Of a DNA stretch of 64,000 bases, positions 16,181 through 24,754 are shown piece by piece. The translations under genes and the position numbers were made by a program. The DNA is from Rahnella rivi. GTDB lineage: Bacteria; Pseudomonadota; Gammaproteobacteria; Enterobacterales; Enterobacteriaceae. Location: positions 124,001-188,000 of the forward strand of contig NZ_JAFMOX010000063.1 of NCBI RefSeq assembly GCF_019049655.1, read 5' to 3'. The notes below the pieces were generated by a model, which was given only the letters and a program-made list of their open reading frames with translations, was not told the origin of the DNA and ran no database searches. Numbering within the stretch: position 1 is the first letter of the stretch; each line of letters begins with the position of its first letter.

Positions 16181-17083
16181 TCAAATGCTCCAGGGATGCA
16201 GGGCTATCTGTTTTTCCATGAATTCAATAAAACAGCGGATGCGCGGGCTGAGATGCTGCCTTTTCGCGTAAATTATATAGAGCGGCTCTCTGACAGGAGA
16301 CTGGAATGCCTTCAAAAGCGGTATTAATCTTCCTTCTCTGATATCCCGGTGAACGTGAAAGTCAGCCAGGCGGACGATACCTTCTCCCTGAATAGCCAGA
16401 TCTCGCAGCAAATCGCCCTGCGACAGTGAGGCAACCGGTTTCACTGGGAATATGATGCTCTGATTGTCTTCGGTGAATACCCACTGGTTCCAGTGGCTAT
16501 CGAAATTAAAGTGGAAACAGCGATGCTCCATCAACTCACGGGGATGGGAGGGTATCCCGTACCTGGTGATGTAGGCCGGCGAAGCGCAGGTAATCCACTG
16601 ACTCTCACCGATACGACGGGCGATACGGGAAGAACTCGCAAGTACACCACCATAAATGGCGAGATCCAGCCCTTTATCAAATTCATCCCGGTAAACCGGC
16701 CCCGTTTCAATATCAACGTCGAGGTCGGGGTAGGCGTCAATAAACGCGGGCAACCATGGAAGGATATGATAACGGGCGAAGGTGGTCATGGTACGGATTT
16801 TCAGCTGCCCGCTGATGCGTGATGGCATATCTTCTGCCAGTGAATCAGCCTCAGACATTGCGTCAACGACTGCCCGGGCACTGTTAAGATAAACGTGCCC
16901 CTCTTCGGTCAGCGTTAACGTTCTCGTCCCGCGATGAAAGAGCCTTACCTGTAATCTCGCCTCCAGCCGGCTGATGAGTTTACTCATTGCTGAAGGCGTC
17001 AATCCGTTTGCCCGCGCGGCGGCAGAAAAATTGCCGTATTCATACGCCCATATAAATGCAAGCAACTGATTATAATTATCCAT
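16181..17083 (-). CDS. LysR-family transcriptional regulator (upstream of the MFS gene)
   Basis: 300 residues from ATG 17083. DNA-binding part LLAFIWAYEYGNFSAAARANGLTPSAMSKLISRLE and LFHRGTRTLTLTEEG; effector domain with ETGPVYRDEFDKGLDLAIYGGVLASSSRIARRIG. It has the C-terminal strip AKRQHLSPRIRCFIEFMEK, close in form to that of the regulator at 10186-11094. Unlike the other three it is not divergent from an enzyme gene but precedes the MFS gene on the same strand, so it may control the exporter or itself. Next to it, toward the right end, is the transposon's resolvase gene. Confidence 0.88.
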   Translation of the reverse strand: MDNYNQLLAFIWAYEYGNFSAAARANGLTPSAMSKLISRLEARLQVRLFHRGTRTLTLTEEGHVYLNSARAVVDAMSEADSLAEDMPSRISGQLKIRTMTTFARYHILPWLPAFIDAYPDLDVDIETGPVYRDEFDKGLDLAIYGGVLASSSRIARRIGESQWITCASPAYITRYGIPSHPRELMEHRCFHFNFDSHWNQWVFTEDNQSIIFPVKPVASLSQGDLLRDLAIQGEGIVRLADFHVHRDIREGRLIPLLKAFQSPVREPLYIIYAKRQHLSPRIRCFIEFMEKQIALHPWSI

Positions 17084-17165
17084 TATGTCCCGGGTTATTT
17101 ATGTGAAGATGTTTAGAGCTTCCGAGGCAGGAACCTGAAAAATTTTCATTTGTAGCGTCTGACCA

Positions 17166-17723
17166 TCAGGAACGGCGCTGATGACTTTTCAACCGAAAGT
17201 AAGTTGCCCGAGAAATGCCGGTTTTCTCCATCACCAGCTTAATGGGAGTATCAAGGTGAATAAGTTCCAGAGCCATTCCCGATCTTTGATGAGGTTTTCG
17301 CCCAAACTTAACTCCTGCCGCCATCGCGACCACTCTGCCCTCGTTGGTACGCTCTAATATTCGTTCGCGTTCCGCCTCTGCAACAGCGGCAAGGATCTGA
17401 ATCACCATTTTCCCCATCGTGCCTTCAGTACTCAGTCCATTCTCCAAAAATCGAATGGCTATTCCCTTTTTATAGCAAGCATCAACAATGTGGATCATAT
17501 CTGCGGTATTGCGGCCAAGCCGGTCCATTTTGGTACAAATGATGATGTCGTCTTTTTCCGCTCGGGCAAGTAGCCGTTGTAGTCCTTCGCGTTCGTCCGT
17601 GGCTCCCGACATCATATCAGTAAAAATTCGATCATCTCTGACACCTACAGATTTCAGCTCTGTGATCTGCGCCGTCAGTTTCTGATGGCTGGTTGATACT
17701 CTTGCATATCCCAGTAATGCCAT
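17166..17723 (-). CDS. tnpR: Tn3-family serine resolvase TnpR
   Basis: 185 residues, the length of a small serine recombinase. The catalytic serine is Ser10 in LLGYARVSTSHQ; the DRIFTDMMSGATDEREGLQRLL, KMDRLGRN and AEAERERILERTNEGR segments are the standard core and E helix. A C-terminal helix-turn-helix ends LVMEKTGISRATYFRLKSHQRRS. It resolves cointegrates at res and normally also represses tnpA and tnpR. It is divergent from tnpA with res-like repeats between them. Confidence 0.95.
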   Translation of the reverse strand: MALLGYARVSTSHQKLTAQITELKSVGVRDDRIFTDMMSGATDEREGLQRLLARAEKDDIIICTKMDRLGRNTADMIHIVDACYKKGIAIRFLENGLSTEGTMGKMVIQILAAVAEAERERILERTNEGRVVAMAAGVKFGRKPHQRSGMALELIHLDTPIKLVMEKTGISRATYFRLKSHQRRS

Positions 17724-17882
17724 ATTGGTCTCACAAATCGATATTGATACTGCGTAGTATCATAAGGCATAAATCACGATTTTTGATACTCATGTTTGAA
17801 GTCGTTTTGAGAGGTATCAAAACTTATAATATTTGAGATGGTAAAAAAAAGAACAGAACTCCCGTTTACGAAAGGATGCGCA
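17724..17882. promoter_or_regulatory. putative res site and divergent tnpR/tnpA promoters
   Basis: 159 bp between the divergent recombinase genes. At 17746-17761 there is a perfect 16-bp palindrome GATACTGCGTAGTATC. Two further inverted half-sites lie at 17781-17790 (TTTTGATACT) and 17812-17822 (AGGTATCAAAA). The repeated GATAC/GTATC units at spaced positions are what a resolvase-binding res site with several subsites would show. The tnpA ribosome site AAAGGA precedes ATG 17883. Confidence 0.7.
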
Positions 17883-20800
17883 ATGAGTGATGACTTTCTT
17901 ACCAGCGAACAGACAGAAAACTACGGTCGCTATGTGGCAGACCCAAATGAGGTTCAGCTGGCTCGGTATTTTCATCTGGATGAGCGTGACCTTGCTTTTA
18001 TTAATCAGCGACGGGGAAAACATAACCGGCTGGGGATTGCACTTCAGCTGACTACGGCGCGCTTTCTGGGAACGTTTCTTCCTGATCCCCTTCAAATTCC
18101 CTCATTCATCCGTTTTTACATTGCGGCACAGTTGAACATCAGCCGACCAGAGATCCTTTCCCGGTATGCAGAAAGAGAAAAAAATCCCCGCTGGGAGCAT
18201 CAGGGGCTTATCAAGCTCTATTATGATTATCATGATTTTGGTGATTTCCCCTGGTCATTCAGACTGAAGCGTTTGCTCTATACTCGCGCCTGGCTCAGCA
18301 ATGAGCGTCCAGGTCTGCTGTTTGATTTTGCTACCGCATGGTTGCTGCAAAATAAGATCCTGCTACCCGCAGCCTCGACTCTGACAAGGCTGATTGGCGA
18401 AGTACGCGAACGGGCAAGTCGACGATTATGGCGAAGGCTGGCTTTGTTGCCTGACAGCTGGCAGAAAACACAACTGGACGGTTTACTTGAAATACCTGAA
18501 GGGCAGCGTATATCGGTGCTGGAGGAGATGCGAAAAGGTCCTGTCACTATCAGTGGGCCGTCATTTACAGACGCCCTGGAGCGATATACCCGACTGCGTA
18601 GCATGGAGTTTTCCCGGCTGAATTTCTCCGGTCTGCCTGCCATCCAGCTGCGGAATTTGGCCCGTTATGCCGGAATGGCTTCGGTGAAATACATTTCAAG
18701 AATGCCTGACGAACGGCGACTGGCCGTGCTTACTGCGTTTGTGAAAGCACAGGAAATTTCGGCGCTTGACGAGGCCGTGGATGTGCTGGATATGCTTATT
18801 CTGGATATCACGCGTTCTGCAAAAAATATCGGGCAGAAAAAGCGGCTCAGAACCCTAAAAGATCTTGATCGTGCCGCGCTATTACTGGCACGGGCATGCA
18901 CGTTATTACTTGATGAGAACACCGATGAAGCAGCTCTGCGGCAGGCTATTTTTCGCCGCATACCAAAGGACAAACTGGCTGAATCCGTCGGCAAGGTAAA
19001 TGAGCTGGCGCGCCCGCAAGATACTCATTTTCAGAATGAAATGGTGGAACAATATGGACGGGTGAAGCGCTTCCTGTCCGCGATGTTGCGTGACTTACAC
19101 TTTCAGGCCGCCCCAGCCGGGGAGCACACGTTGTCAGCAATCCATTATCTGGCCGAACTGAGTGGCTCAAAAAAGCGAATTCTCGACGATGCACCAGAGC
19201 AAATCATTTCCGGCCCCTGGAAACGTCTGGTCTACGACAGAGATGGTAGGATTCTACGAGCGGGTTACTCGTTGTGCCTTCTCGAGCGCCTTCAGGATTC
19301 TTTGCGCCGTCGTGATCTCTGGCTGGAGAACAGTGACCGGTGGGGGGACCCGCGTCAAAAATTGCTTCAGGGAGCTGAATGGCAGGCACAACGCATCCCG
19401 GTATGTCGGGCGCTGGGTCATCCATCAGACGGAACTAAAGCAGCAGAACAATTGGCTACGCGGCTTGATGACACATGGAAATCAGTGGCTTCACGTTTTG
19501 CCTGCAACGCAGCGGTCAGCATAAGCAATGAAGGTAAGCATCCCTCACTGACGATTAGCAATCTGGATAAACTGGATGAGCCACCGGCACTGATACAATT
19601 GAATCGTCGGGTAAGAGAACTGATCCCTCCGGTTGATCTGACTGAGCTGTTGCTTGAAATAGATGCCCGAACCGGTTTTACCCGCGAATTCAGCCACGTC
19701 AGTGAATCAGGTGCTCGGGCGCAGGATCTCCAGGTCAGTCTGTGCGCAACACTGCTGGCAGAAGCCTGCAATATAGGGCATGAACCCCTGATAAAGCATA
19801 ATATTCCCGCGCTTACTCGCCATCGTCTGAGCTGGGTTAAACAAAATTATCTCAGGGCAGAAACGCTGGTCAGCGCTAATGCACGGCTGGTTGATTTTCA
19901 GTCCACGCTGCCGCTCGCGGGGTACTGGGGAGGTGGTGAGGTTGCCTCCGCAGATGGTATGCGTTTTGTCACACCGGTTAAAACGGTTAATTCCGGACCA
20001 AATCGTAAATACTTTGGTTCAGGACGCGGTATCACCTGGTACAACTTCGTCTCCGATCAGTACTCCGGTTTCCATGGCATTGTGGTTCCCGGTACGCTTC
20101 GTGATTCCATCTTTGTACTGGAAGGGCTTCTGGAGCAGCAGACCGGGCTGAATCCGGTAGAAATTATGACGGACACGGCAGGATCCAGCGATATCATTTT
20201 TGGCCTGTTCTGGTTACTGGGCTACCAGTTTTCCCCTCGTCTGGCCGATGCAGGCGGGGCGATATTCTGGCGGGCAGATAAAACGGCACATTATGGTGCC
20301 CTGAATGAGCTGGCCCGGGGATGTGTTGAACTGTCAAAAATAGAATCCCAATGGGATGAAATGGTGCGAATGGCGGGCTCACTGAAGCTTGGGACCATCC
20401 ATGCATCAGAGCTTATTCGTTCACTGTTGAGAAGTAGCCGACCATCTGGCCTGGCTCAGGCGATTATGGAAGTGGGCCGGGTCAACAAGACGTTGTATCT
20501 TCTCAACTATATCGATGATGAGGATTACCGGCGTCGGATCCTCACTCAGCTCAACCGGGGAGAAGGACGCCATGCAGTGGCTCGAGCCATTTGCTACGGA
20601 CAACGTGGTGAAATTAGAAAACGCTACCGTGAAGGGCAGGAAGATCAACTCGGTGCTCTGGGTCTGGTGACCAATGCGGTTGTGCTGTGGAACACACTTT
20701 ACATGCAGGAGGCGTTGTCACATCTTCGCAAATCGGGGGAAACACCTGAAGAGGAGCATCTGGCAAGATTATCGCCGCTGATACATGGCCATATAAATAT

Positions 20801-20894
20801 GCTGGGGCATTATACGTTTTCGTTACCGGAAGATATTCTGAAGGGCGAGTTAAGACCGCTAAATTTCAATACAAACAATGAATTAACCTCTTAG
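17883..20894 (+). CDS. tnpA: Tn3-family transposase TnpA
   Basis: 1003 residues from ATG 17883 (AAAGGA seven bases upstream); an in-frame ATG at 17838 is less likely. The N-terminal DUF4158-type part includes FINQRRGKHNRLGIALQLTTARFLGTF, and the C-terminal catalytic core has the DDE triad: Asp691 in SADGMRF, Asp764 in MTDTAG and Glu894 in NRGEGRH, at spacings normal for this family. ANA following helix LVTNAVVLWNTLYMQEAL is also typical. The frame is complete with no frameshift and its stop codon lies inside the right inverted repeat, as in many Tn3-family elements. The encoded enzyme is expected to be active. Tn subgroup is not assigned. Confidence 0.96.
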   Translation: MSDDFLTSEQTENYGRYVADPNEVQLARYFHLDERDLAFINQRRGKHNRLGIALQLTTARFLGTFLPDPLQIPSFIRFYIAAQLNISRPEILSRYAEREKNPRWEHQGLIKLYYDYHDFGDFPWSFRLKRLLYTRAWLSNERPGLLFDFATAWLLQNKILLPAASTLTRLIGEVRERASRRLWRRLALLPDSWQKTQLDGLLEIPEGQRISVLEEMRKGPVTISGPSFTDALERYTRLRSMEFSRLNFSGLPAIQLRNLARYAGMASVKYISRMPDERRLAVLTAFVKAQEISALDEAVDVLDMLILDITRSAKNIGQKKRLRTLKDLDRAALLLARACTLLLDENTDEAALRQAIFRRIPKDKLAESVGKVNELARPQDTHFQNEMVEQYGRVKRFLSAMLRDLHFQAAPAGEHTLSAIHYLAELSGSKKRILDDAPEQIISGPWKRLVYDRDGRILRAGYSLCLLERLQDSLRRRDLWLENSDRWGDPRQKLLQGAEWQAQRIPVCRALGHPSDGTKAAEQLATRLDDTWKSVASRFACNAAVSISNEGKHPSLTISNLDKLDEPPALIQLNRRVRELIPPVDLTELLLEIDARTGFTREFSHVSESGARAQDLQVSLCATLLAEACNIGHEPLIKHNIPALTRHRLSWVKQNYLRAETLVSANARLVDFQSTLPLAGYWGGGEVASADGMRFVTPVKTVNSGPNRKYFGSGRGITWYNFVSDQYSGFHGIVVPGTLRDSIFVLEGLLEQQTGLNPVEIMTDTAGSSDIIFGLFWLLGYQFSPRLADAGGAIFWRADKTAHYGALNELARGCVELSKIESQWDEMVRMAGSLKLGTIHASELIRSLLRSSRPSGLAQAIMEVGRVNKTLYLLNYIDDEDYRRRILTQLNRGEGRHAVARAICYGQRGEIRKRYREGQEDQLGALGLVTNAVVLWNTLYMQEALSHLRKSGETPEEEHLARLSPLIHGHINMLGHYTFSLPEDILKGELRPLNFNTNNELTS

Positions 20895-20927
20895 CGTGGT
20901 TTTTTACATCATTGGACCTCGAACCCC
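20890..20927 (-). repeat. right terminal inverted repeat of the Tn3-family element (IRR)
   Basis: 38 bp; read on the minus strand it starts GGGGTTCGAGG and ends CACGCTAAG. It pairs with 4810-4847 at 33 of 38 positions and overlaps the tnpA stop codon. Confidence 0.94.
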
Positions 20928-20932
20928 AATCA
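20928..20932. repeat. target-site duplication AATCA, right copy
   Basis: Identical to 4805-4809 and directly after the right inverted repeat; the hcp sequence resumes after it. Confidence 0.95.
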
Positions 20933-21026
20933 CGTGGAATCGGTATCACTGATGTACAACAAAATTACCTGGCACTACGTCGATGGTAATGTGAAGTACA
21001 CCGATGAATGGAATGTCCGGTCATGA
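20933..21026 (+). pseudogene. hcp: hcp (T6SS tube protein), 3' part
   Basis: Joined to base 4809, the codon CA+C gives His, and the frame continues VESVSLMYNKITWHYVDG then NVKYTDEWNVRS and TGA at 21024-21026. This is the classical Hcp end ('VEL.Y.KITW...DGNI...D.WN'). It has no start of its own after the transposon insertion, so Hcp cannot be made whole. A stem-loop follows directly at 21029. Confidence 0.93.
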
Positions 21027-21028
21027 AA

Positions 21029-21052
21029 AAAGTGGGGTTCGCGCCCCACTTT
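21029..21052. terminator. terminator shared by hcp and fecE
   Basis: Stem AAAGTGGGG / CCCCACTTT with loop TTCGCG; flanked by a run of six A (T on the minus strand). It overlaps the end of fecE, so it ends the fec operon and may also stop transcripts from hcp. Confidence 0.85.
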
Positions 21053-21819
21053 CACCGCACAATACACATCGGTTTCCCCGACGCGGGTTCGGGATAGATT
21101 TGCGCGTCGATATCGAACACCTGCGACAGAAGAGCCGGTGTCATGACCTGTTCCGGTGTGCCCTGCGCGATAATGTTACCTGCGACCATCATCACCAAGT
21201 AGTCACAGTAACGGCTGGCCTGATTCAGGTCGTGCAGCACCGCCACCAGCGTTTTTCCCTGCTGATTCTGGCTGCGCAGCAGATTCATCAGCTCAACCTG
21301 ATGGCTGATATCAAGATAGGTGGTCGGCTCGTCGAGCAGCATCAGCGGCGTGTCCTGCGCCAGTACCATTGCCAGAAACGCACGCTGACGCTGCCCGCCG
21401 GACAGCTCGCTGACCCGCTTTTCGGCAAGATCCGTGATGTTCGTTTCCTGCATCGCCCGTTCGACGGCGGCCTTATCCTGCTGCCCCAGCCTTCCCCACA
21501 TATTTAGCCAGGGGCTGCGTCCATAACCCACCAGTTCACGCACGCTGATGCCTTCCGGCGCACTATGCTGCTGCGGCAGTAACGCCAGTTTGCGCGCCAG
21601 CTGGCGGCCAGGCAGCGCGGATAACGCTTCCCCGCCGAGATACAGGGTGCCGGATGCCGGGGTCAGCAGGCGTGAAAAGCATTTCAACAGCGTGGATTTA
21701 CCGCAGCCGTTCGGGCCGATCAGCGCGGTGATCTTCCCGGCCGGGAGGGTCAGCGACAGGCCGTTAAGGATGTTTTTTTTGCCGTAACCGGCAGTCAGAT
21801 TGTCTGCACTGAGTTGCAT
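21052..21819 (-). CDS. fecE: ferric citrate ABC transporter ATP-binding protein FecE
   Basis: 255 residues from ATG 21819, exactly the length of E. coli FecE; the longer frame to 22215 is a shadow of fecD. Walker A in LIGPNGCGKSTLL, Q-loop LLPQQHSAPEGISV, signature LSGGQRQRAFLA, Walker B LMLLDEPTTYLD, and the H-loop VAVLHDLNQASRYCD. The protein powers FecCD in ferric dicitrate (or its iron) uptake at the inner membrane. It begins two bases after the fecD stop and ends the fecABCDE operon. Confidence 0.95.
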   Translation of the reverse strand: MQLSADNLTAGYGKKNILNGLSLTLPAGKITALIGPNGCGKSTLLKCFSRLLTPASGTLYLGGEALSALPGRQLARKLALLPQQHSAPEGISVRELVGYGRSPWLNMWGRLGQQDKAAVERAMQETNITDLAEKRVSELSGGQRQRAFLAMVLAQDTPLMLLDEPTTYLDISHQVELMNLLRSQNQQGKTLVAVLHDLNQASRYCDYLVMMVAGNIIAQGTPEQVMTPALLSQVFDIDAQIYPEPASGKPMCIVR

Positions 21820-21821
21820 AA

Positions 21822-22784
21822 TCAGCGGGTTCTCATTAATAACCAGAAGAAATACGGCGCACCAATCACCGCCGTTAATACGCCCGCGGGCAGTTCCAGC
21901 GGCGGGTGCAGGGTTCGCGCCAGCACATCCGCCAGCAGTAAAATCAGCGCCCCCACCAGCAGGGACGCAGGGATCAGCACACGGTGGCGGCCGCCCACCA
22001 GCCGGCGGGTCAGGTGCGGGGCGACCAGGCCGATAAAGCCCACCGGCCCGCACGCCGCAACGCTTATCGCCGCCAGCGCCACCGCCAGCAACAGCACCCA
22101 CCGCTGCACGCGGGATACGCGAATACCCAGCGTCGCAGCACTGTCGTCGCCGAGCGCCAGCACATCCAGATCGCGGCAAAACCACAGGCTCAGCGGCATC
22201 AGGAGCAGCAACCACGGCGCGACGATCTCAACGAAATTCCAGCCACGTCCCCACAGGCTGCCGGTCAGCCACAGCAGCGCGCTGTTGATCTCCATCGGGC
22301 GAGACAGCATCAGGTAATCGGTCAGGCTGGCGTAAAAGGCGGTCAGCGCCACGCCCGTTAATGCCAGCCGCAACGGCGCAGAGCGCCCGGACACCAGCCT
22401 CAGCAGCACAAAGGCCGCAATACCCCCGGCAAATGCCAGCGGCGGCAACCACATGACAGAGAGCGAAGGCAGCAACATCAGCGCCCCCACCGAGGCTAAT
22501 CCGGCGGCATGATTGACGCCGAGAATGTCCGGCGAGGCCAGCGGATTGCGGATAATTCCCTGCACCAGCACGCCGGAAAGTGCCAGCGCCGCACCGATCA
22601 GTATTGCCAGCAGCGCACGTGGCAGCCGGTACTCCGTCAGCGGAAAATGGTTGCTGTCAGCAGGTGAAAGCGCGAGGCGCATCTGTTCAAACGTCAGCGT
22701 GTGCGTGCCGTAACGCAGGGACATCACGAAGGTCAGCAACAGCAGCGCGCTGAGGATGAGGAATACCGTCAGCTGGCGGATCAC
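21822..22784 (-). CDS. fecD: ferric citrate ABC permease FecD
   Basis: 320 residues from GTG 22784, which overlaps the fecC stop by four bases (GTGA), the normal arrangement in this operon. FecCD-family inner-membrane permease with about nine or ten helices; family marks are YRLPRALLAILIGAALALSGVLVQGIIRNPLASPDILG near the N-terminus and CGPVGFIGLVAPHLTRRLVG, the coupling-helix region that docks on FecE. Pairs with FecC to form the channel. Confidence 0.94.
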   Translation of the reverse strand: MIRQLTVFLILSALLLLTFVMSLRYGTHTLTFEQMRLALSPADSNHFPLTEYRLPRALLAILIGAALALSGVLVQGIIRNPLASPDILGVNHAAGLASVGALMLLPSLSVMWLPPLAFAGGIAAFVLLRLVSGRSAPLRLALTGVALTAFYASLTDYLMLSRPMEINSALLWLTGSLWGRGWNFVEIVAPWLLLLMPLSLWFCRDLDVLALGDDSAATLGIRVSRVQRWVLLLAVALAAISVAACGPVGFIGLVAPHLTRRLVGGRHRVLIPASLLVGALILLLADVLARTLHPPLELPAGVLTAVIGAPYFFWLLMRTR

Positions 22785-23785
22785 GTGCGCGTCCTCACCA
22801 GCCAGACGAAGAACGGCGCGCCGATCAGCGCCAGCACCACGCCCGCCGGTAGCTCGCCCGGCCACGCCAGAAAACGGGCCAGCAAATCGGCCAGCAGCAT
22901 CAGCGTGGCACCAAAAATCATGCACAGCGGCAACATACGGCGCAGGTCGTAGCCAATCCAGTAACGGGAAATGTGCGGCACCAGCAGGCCGATAAACGCC
23001 AGCGGTCCGGCGACGCTGACGCAGGCACCGACCAGCAGCAACACCATCAGATTAAGGGTCAGACGCAGACGCGGCAGGTTAACACCCAGCGTCTGTGCGC
23101 TGTCATCGCTGACCTGCAACAGGTTGAGGCGGCTGGCGAGCAACAACACCCACGGCGCGATGATGGCGGTGAACGGAAACAGATGCCAGAACTCCGGCCA
23201 GCGTGCGTGCGCCACACCGCCGGCCAGCCAGCTGAGAATGCCGTAAGCGTGGTCTTCGGAGAGGATCAGCGTGGCTTTTGCCAGCGCGGCGCACAGCGCA
23301 GATACCGCCACACCCGCGAGGATCAACCGGCTGCGATCCCCGGCCTGTCGCCAGCCGCCGCCCATCAGCATGACGGCGCCCCAGCTGACGCCGCCGCCAA
23401 GTGCGGCCACCAGCGCGATGCTGAAACCGGAGAACAGCTGCGGGCTGAGCGCGCTGACCACCACCATCGCCAGCGACGCGCCCGCGTTAATGCCAAACAG
23501 CGAAGGCGACGCCAGCGGATTACGGGTCAGGGTTTGCAGCAAACTGCCCGCCAGCGCCAGACTTGCTCCCAGCAGCATCGCCACCAGACTGCGCGGCAGG
23601 CGCAGGTTCAGCACCAGCGCCTGTGCAAGGGAAACCGGCGGGCCGGGCAGCAAGGCGCGCAACGATTCCAGCGCGCCAATGGGCACCGCAGAACGGCAAA
23701 AAAGCGTCAGCCAGAAGCTGACGCCCAGAACGAGCAGAGGCAGCGTCCAGCGCCCCCCCGTAAACAGGCGTTTCACTGCCATCAT
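22781..23785 (-). CDS. fecC: ferric citrate ABC permease FecC
   Basis: 334 residues, FecCD family, overlapping fecB by four bases upstream and fecD by four downstream. Typical segments are NLRLPRSLVAMLLGASLALAGSLLQTLTRNPLASPSLFG and AGPLAFIGLLVPHISRYW (ATPase-contact loop). Forms the inner-membrane pore with FecD and receives ferric dicitrate or iron from FecB. Confidence 0.94.
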   Translation of the reverse strand: MMAVKRLFTGGRWTLPLLVLGVSFWLTLFCRSAVPIGALESLRALLPGPPVSLAQALVLNLRLPRSLVAMLLGASLALAGSLLQTLTRNPLASPSLFGINAGASLAMVVVSALSPQLFSGFSIALVAALGGGVSWGAVMLMGGGWRQAGDRSRLILAGVAVSALCAALAKATLILSEDHAYGILSWLAGGVAHARWPEFWHLFPFTAIIAPWVLLLASRLNLLQVSDDSAQTLGVNLPRLRLTLNLMVLLLVGACVSVAGPLAFIGLLVPHISRYWIGYDLRRMLPLCMIFGATLMLLADLLARFLAWPGELPAGVVLALIGAPFFVWLVRTRT

Positions 23786-24687
23786 GGTGCGGTGTTAAGC
23801 GCCTGATGATGCAGGATCTGCACCGTGTCGCGGGCGATCTGTTCGGCGGCAAACAAGCCGCGCATCCGCGCCCAGACGTTACTGTCCACCGACGCCACCT
23901 GTTTTTGCTGCGCGGCTTTCATCATCTGCCACAGCGGATCCTGCTGCCACTGGCGCACGATACTTTCCTGACGGTAATGCGCGACGATCAGCCAGTCAGG
24001 GTTGATCGCCAGCAGTTGCTCGAAGCTGATGTTCGCCAGCGGTTGCTGGTTCACCGGCTCCGGTACCTTCAGGCCGAGCGAGGTCAGCACGCTGCCGGTG
24101 TAGGAATCCCGCGAATGCAGGTTGAACTGCTGCTCGCGCGAAGTGCCGAACACCACCTGCGTGCCTTGTGGCAACTGCGCGGCAAACGCCTGCATGCGCT
24201 GATGATGTTCCGTCAGACGTTGCTGCATCAGCGCATCTTTGCCCAGCACTTTGCCGATGATCGCCGCCGACTCCAGATTCTCGCGGTAGGTTTCGTTACG
24301 GGATTTCAGCAGCAGCGTTGGCGCAATGCCTTTCAGCGCGGCGTAAATGCCGCTGTGGCGGCTGCTGTCGGCGATGATCAGGTCCGGTTTCAGGGCGGCA
24401 ATCGCCTCAAGGCTGGGCTGCGATCGCGTGCCGACCGATTGCCAGACGCCGATGCGCTGACGCACCTGCGGCAAAATGCGGTCCGCATCGTTATCGTCAG
24501 CCACGCCGACCGGGCTGACATCCACCACCGCCAGCGCGTCCACAAAGGACAGCTCCAGCACCACCACACGTTTTGGCGTGGGATCCAGGGTAAAACTGCC
24601 CTGCTGATCCGTGACCGTCACGGCCTGGGCGCCACCGAGTGAAAAACATAAGCCGATAAAAAGCGCAAAGCGGGAGAAGAAAGACAT
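23782..24687 (-). CDS. fecB: periplasmic ferric-dicitrate-binding protein FecB
   Basis: 301 residues with a signal peptide (FSRFALFIGLCFSLGGAQA/VTVT). Class III periplasmic binding fold: PKRVVVLELSFVDALAVVDVSPVGVAD at the first lobe, LEAIAALKPDLIIAD at the lobe junction, and ISFEQLLAINPDWLIVAHYR in the second lobe. E. coli FecB is the same size. It carries ferric citrate from FecA to FecCD. A hairpin (24716-24740) lies between fecA and fecB. Confidence 0.93.
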   Translation of the reverse strand: MSFFSRFALFIGLCFSLGGAQAVTVTDQQGSFTLDPTPKRVVVLELSFVDALAVVDVSPVGVADDNDADRILPQVRQRIGVWQSVGTRSQPSLEAIAALKPDLIIADSSRHSGIYAALKGIAPTLLLKSRNETYRENLESAAIIGKVLGKDALMQQRLTEHHQRMQAFAAQLPQGTQVVFGTSREQQFNLHSRDSYTGSVLTSLGLKVPEPVNQQPLANISFEQLLAINPDWLIVAHYRQESIVRQWQQDPLWQMMKAAQQKQVASVDSNVWARMRGLFAAEQIARDTVQILHHQALNTAP

Positions 24688-24715
24688 AAAACCTCTGTGC
24701 GGTTAACAGGAAAAA

Positions 24716-24740
24716 CCGGGCGCAGCGGCGCTACGCCCGG
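24716..24740 (-). terminator. intercistronic hairpin between fecA and fecB (attenuator-like)
   Basis: Stem CGCCCGG/CCGGGCG with an 11-nt loop that can pair further; on the minus strand it is followed by TTTTTCC. Such a partial terminator would let fecA be expressed above fecBCDE. Function inferred from position. Confidence 0.55.
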
Positions 24741-24754
24741 CGGGCATGGAACAA

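Larger units (their letters stand above)
4810..20927. mobile_element. 16.1-kb Tn3-family transposon with metabolic cargo, inserted in hcp
   Basis: Both boundaries are read directly: 38-bp inverted repeats at 4810-4847 and 20890-20927 (33 of 38 positions identical, both starting GGGG), flanked by identical AATCA. The transposition module is at the right end: tnpA (17883-20894, stop codon inside the right repeat) and divergent resolvase tnpR (17166-17723) with a res-like spacer. The rest, about 12 kb, is cargo: ene-reductase, flavin monooxygenase, esterase, two NTF2-like proteins, an MBL-fold protein, a DsbA-like protein, an MFS exporter and four LysR regulators. The cargo looks lower in GC than the flanking fec genes by eye. 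Intact ends, an intact transposase frame and an exact duplication suggest a recent insertion. No antibiotic- or metal-resistance gene is recognised. Confidence 0.95.

Noticed and set aside
4810..20927. Prophage, integrative element or composite IS transposon as explanation for the insertion
   Set aside because: No integrase, att tRNA, phage or conjugation gene, and no flanking IS copies; Tn3-type repeats, 5-bp duplication, TnpA and TnpR explain it fully.
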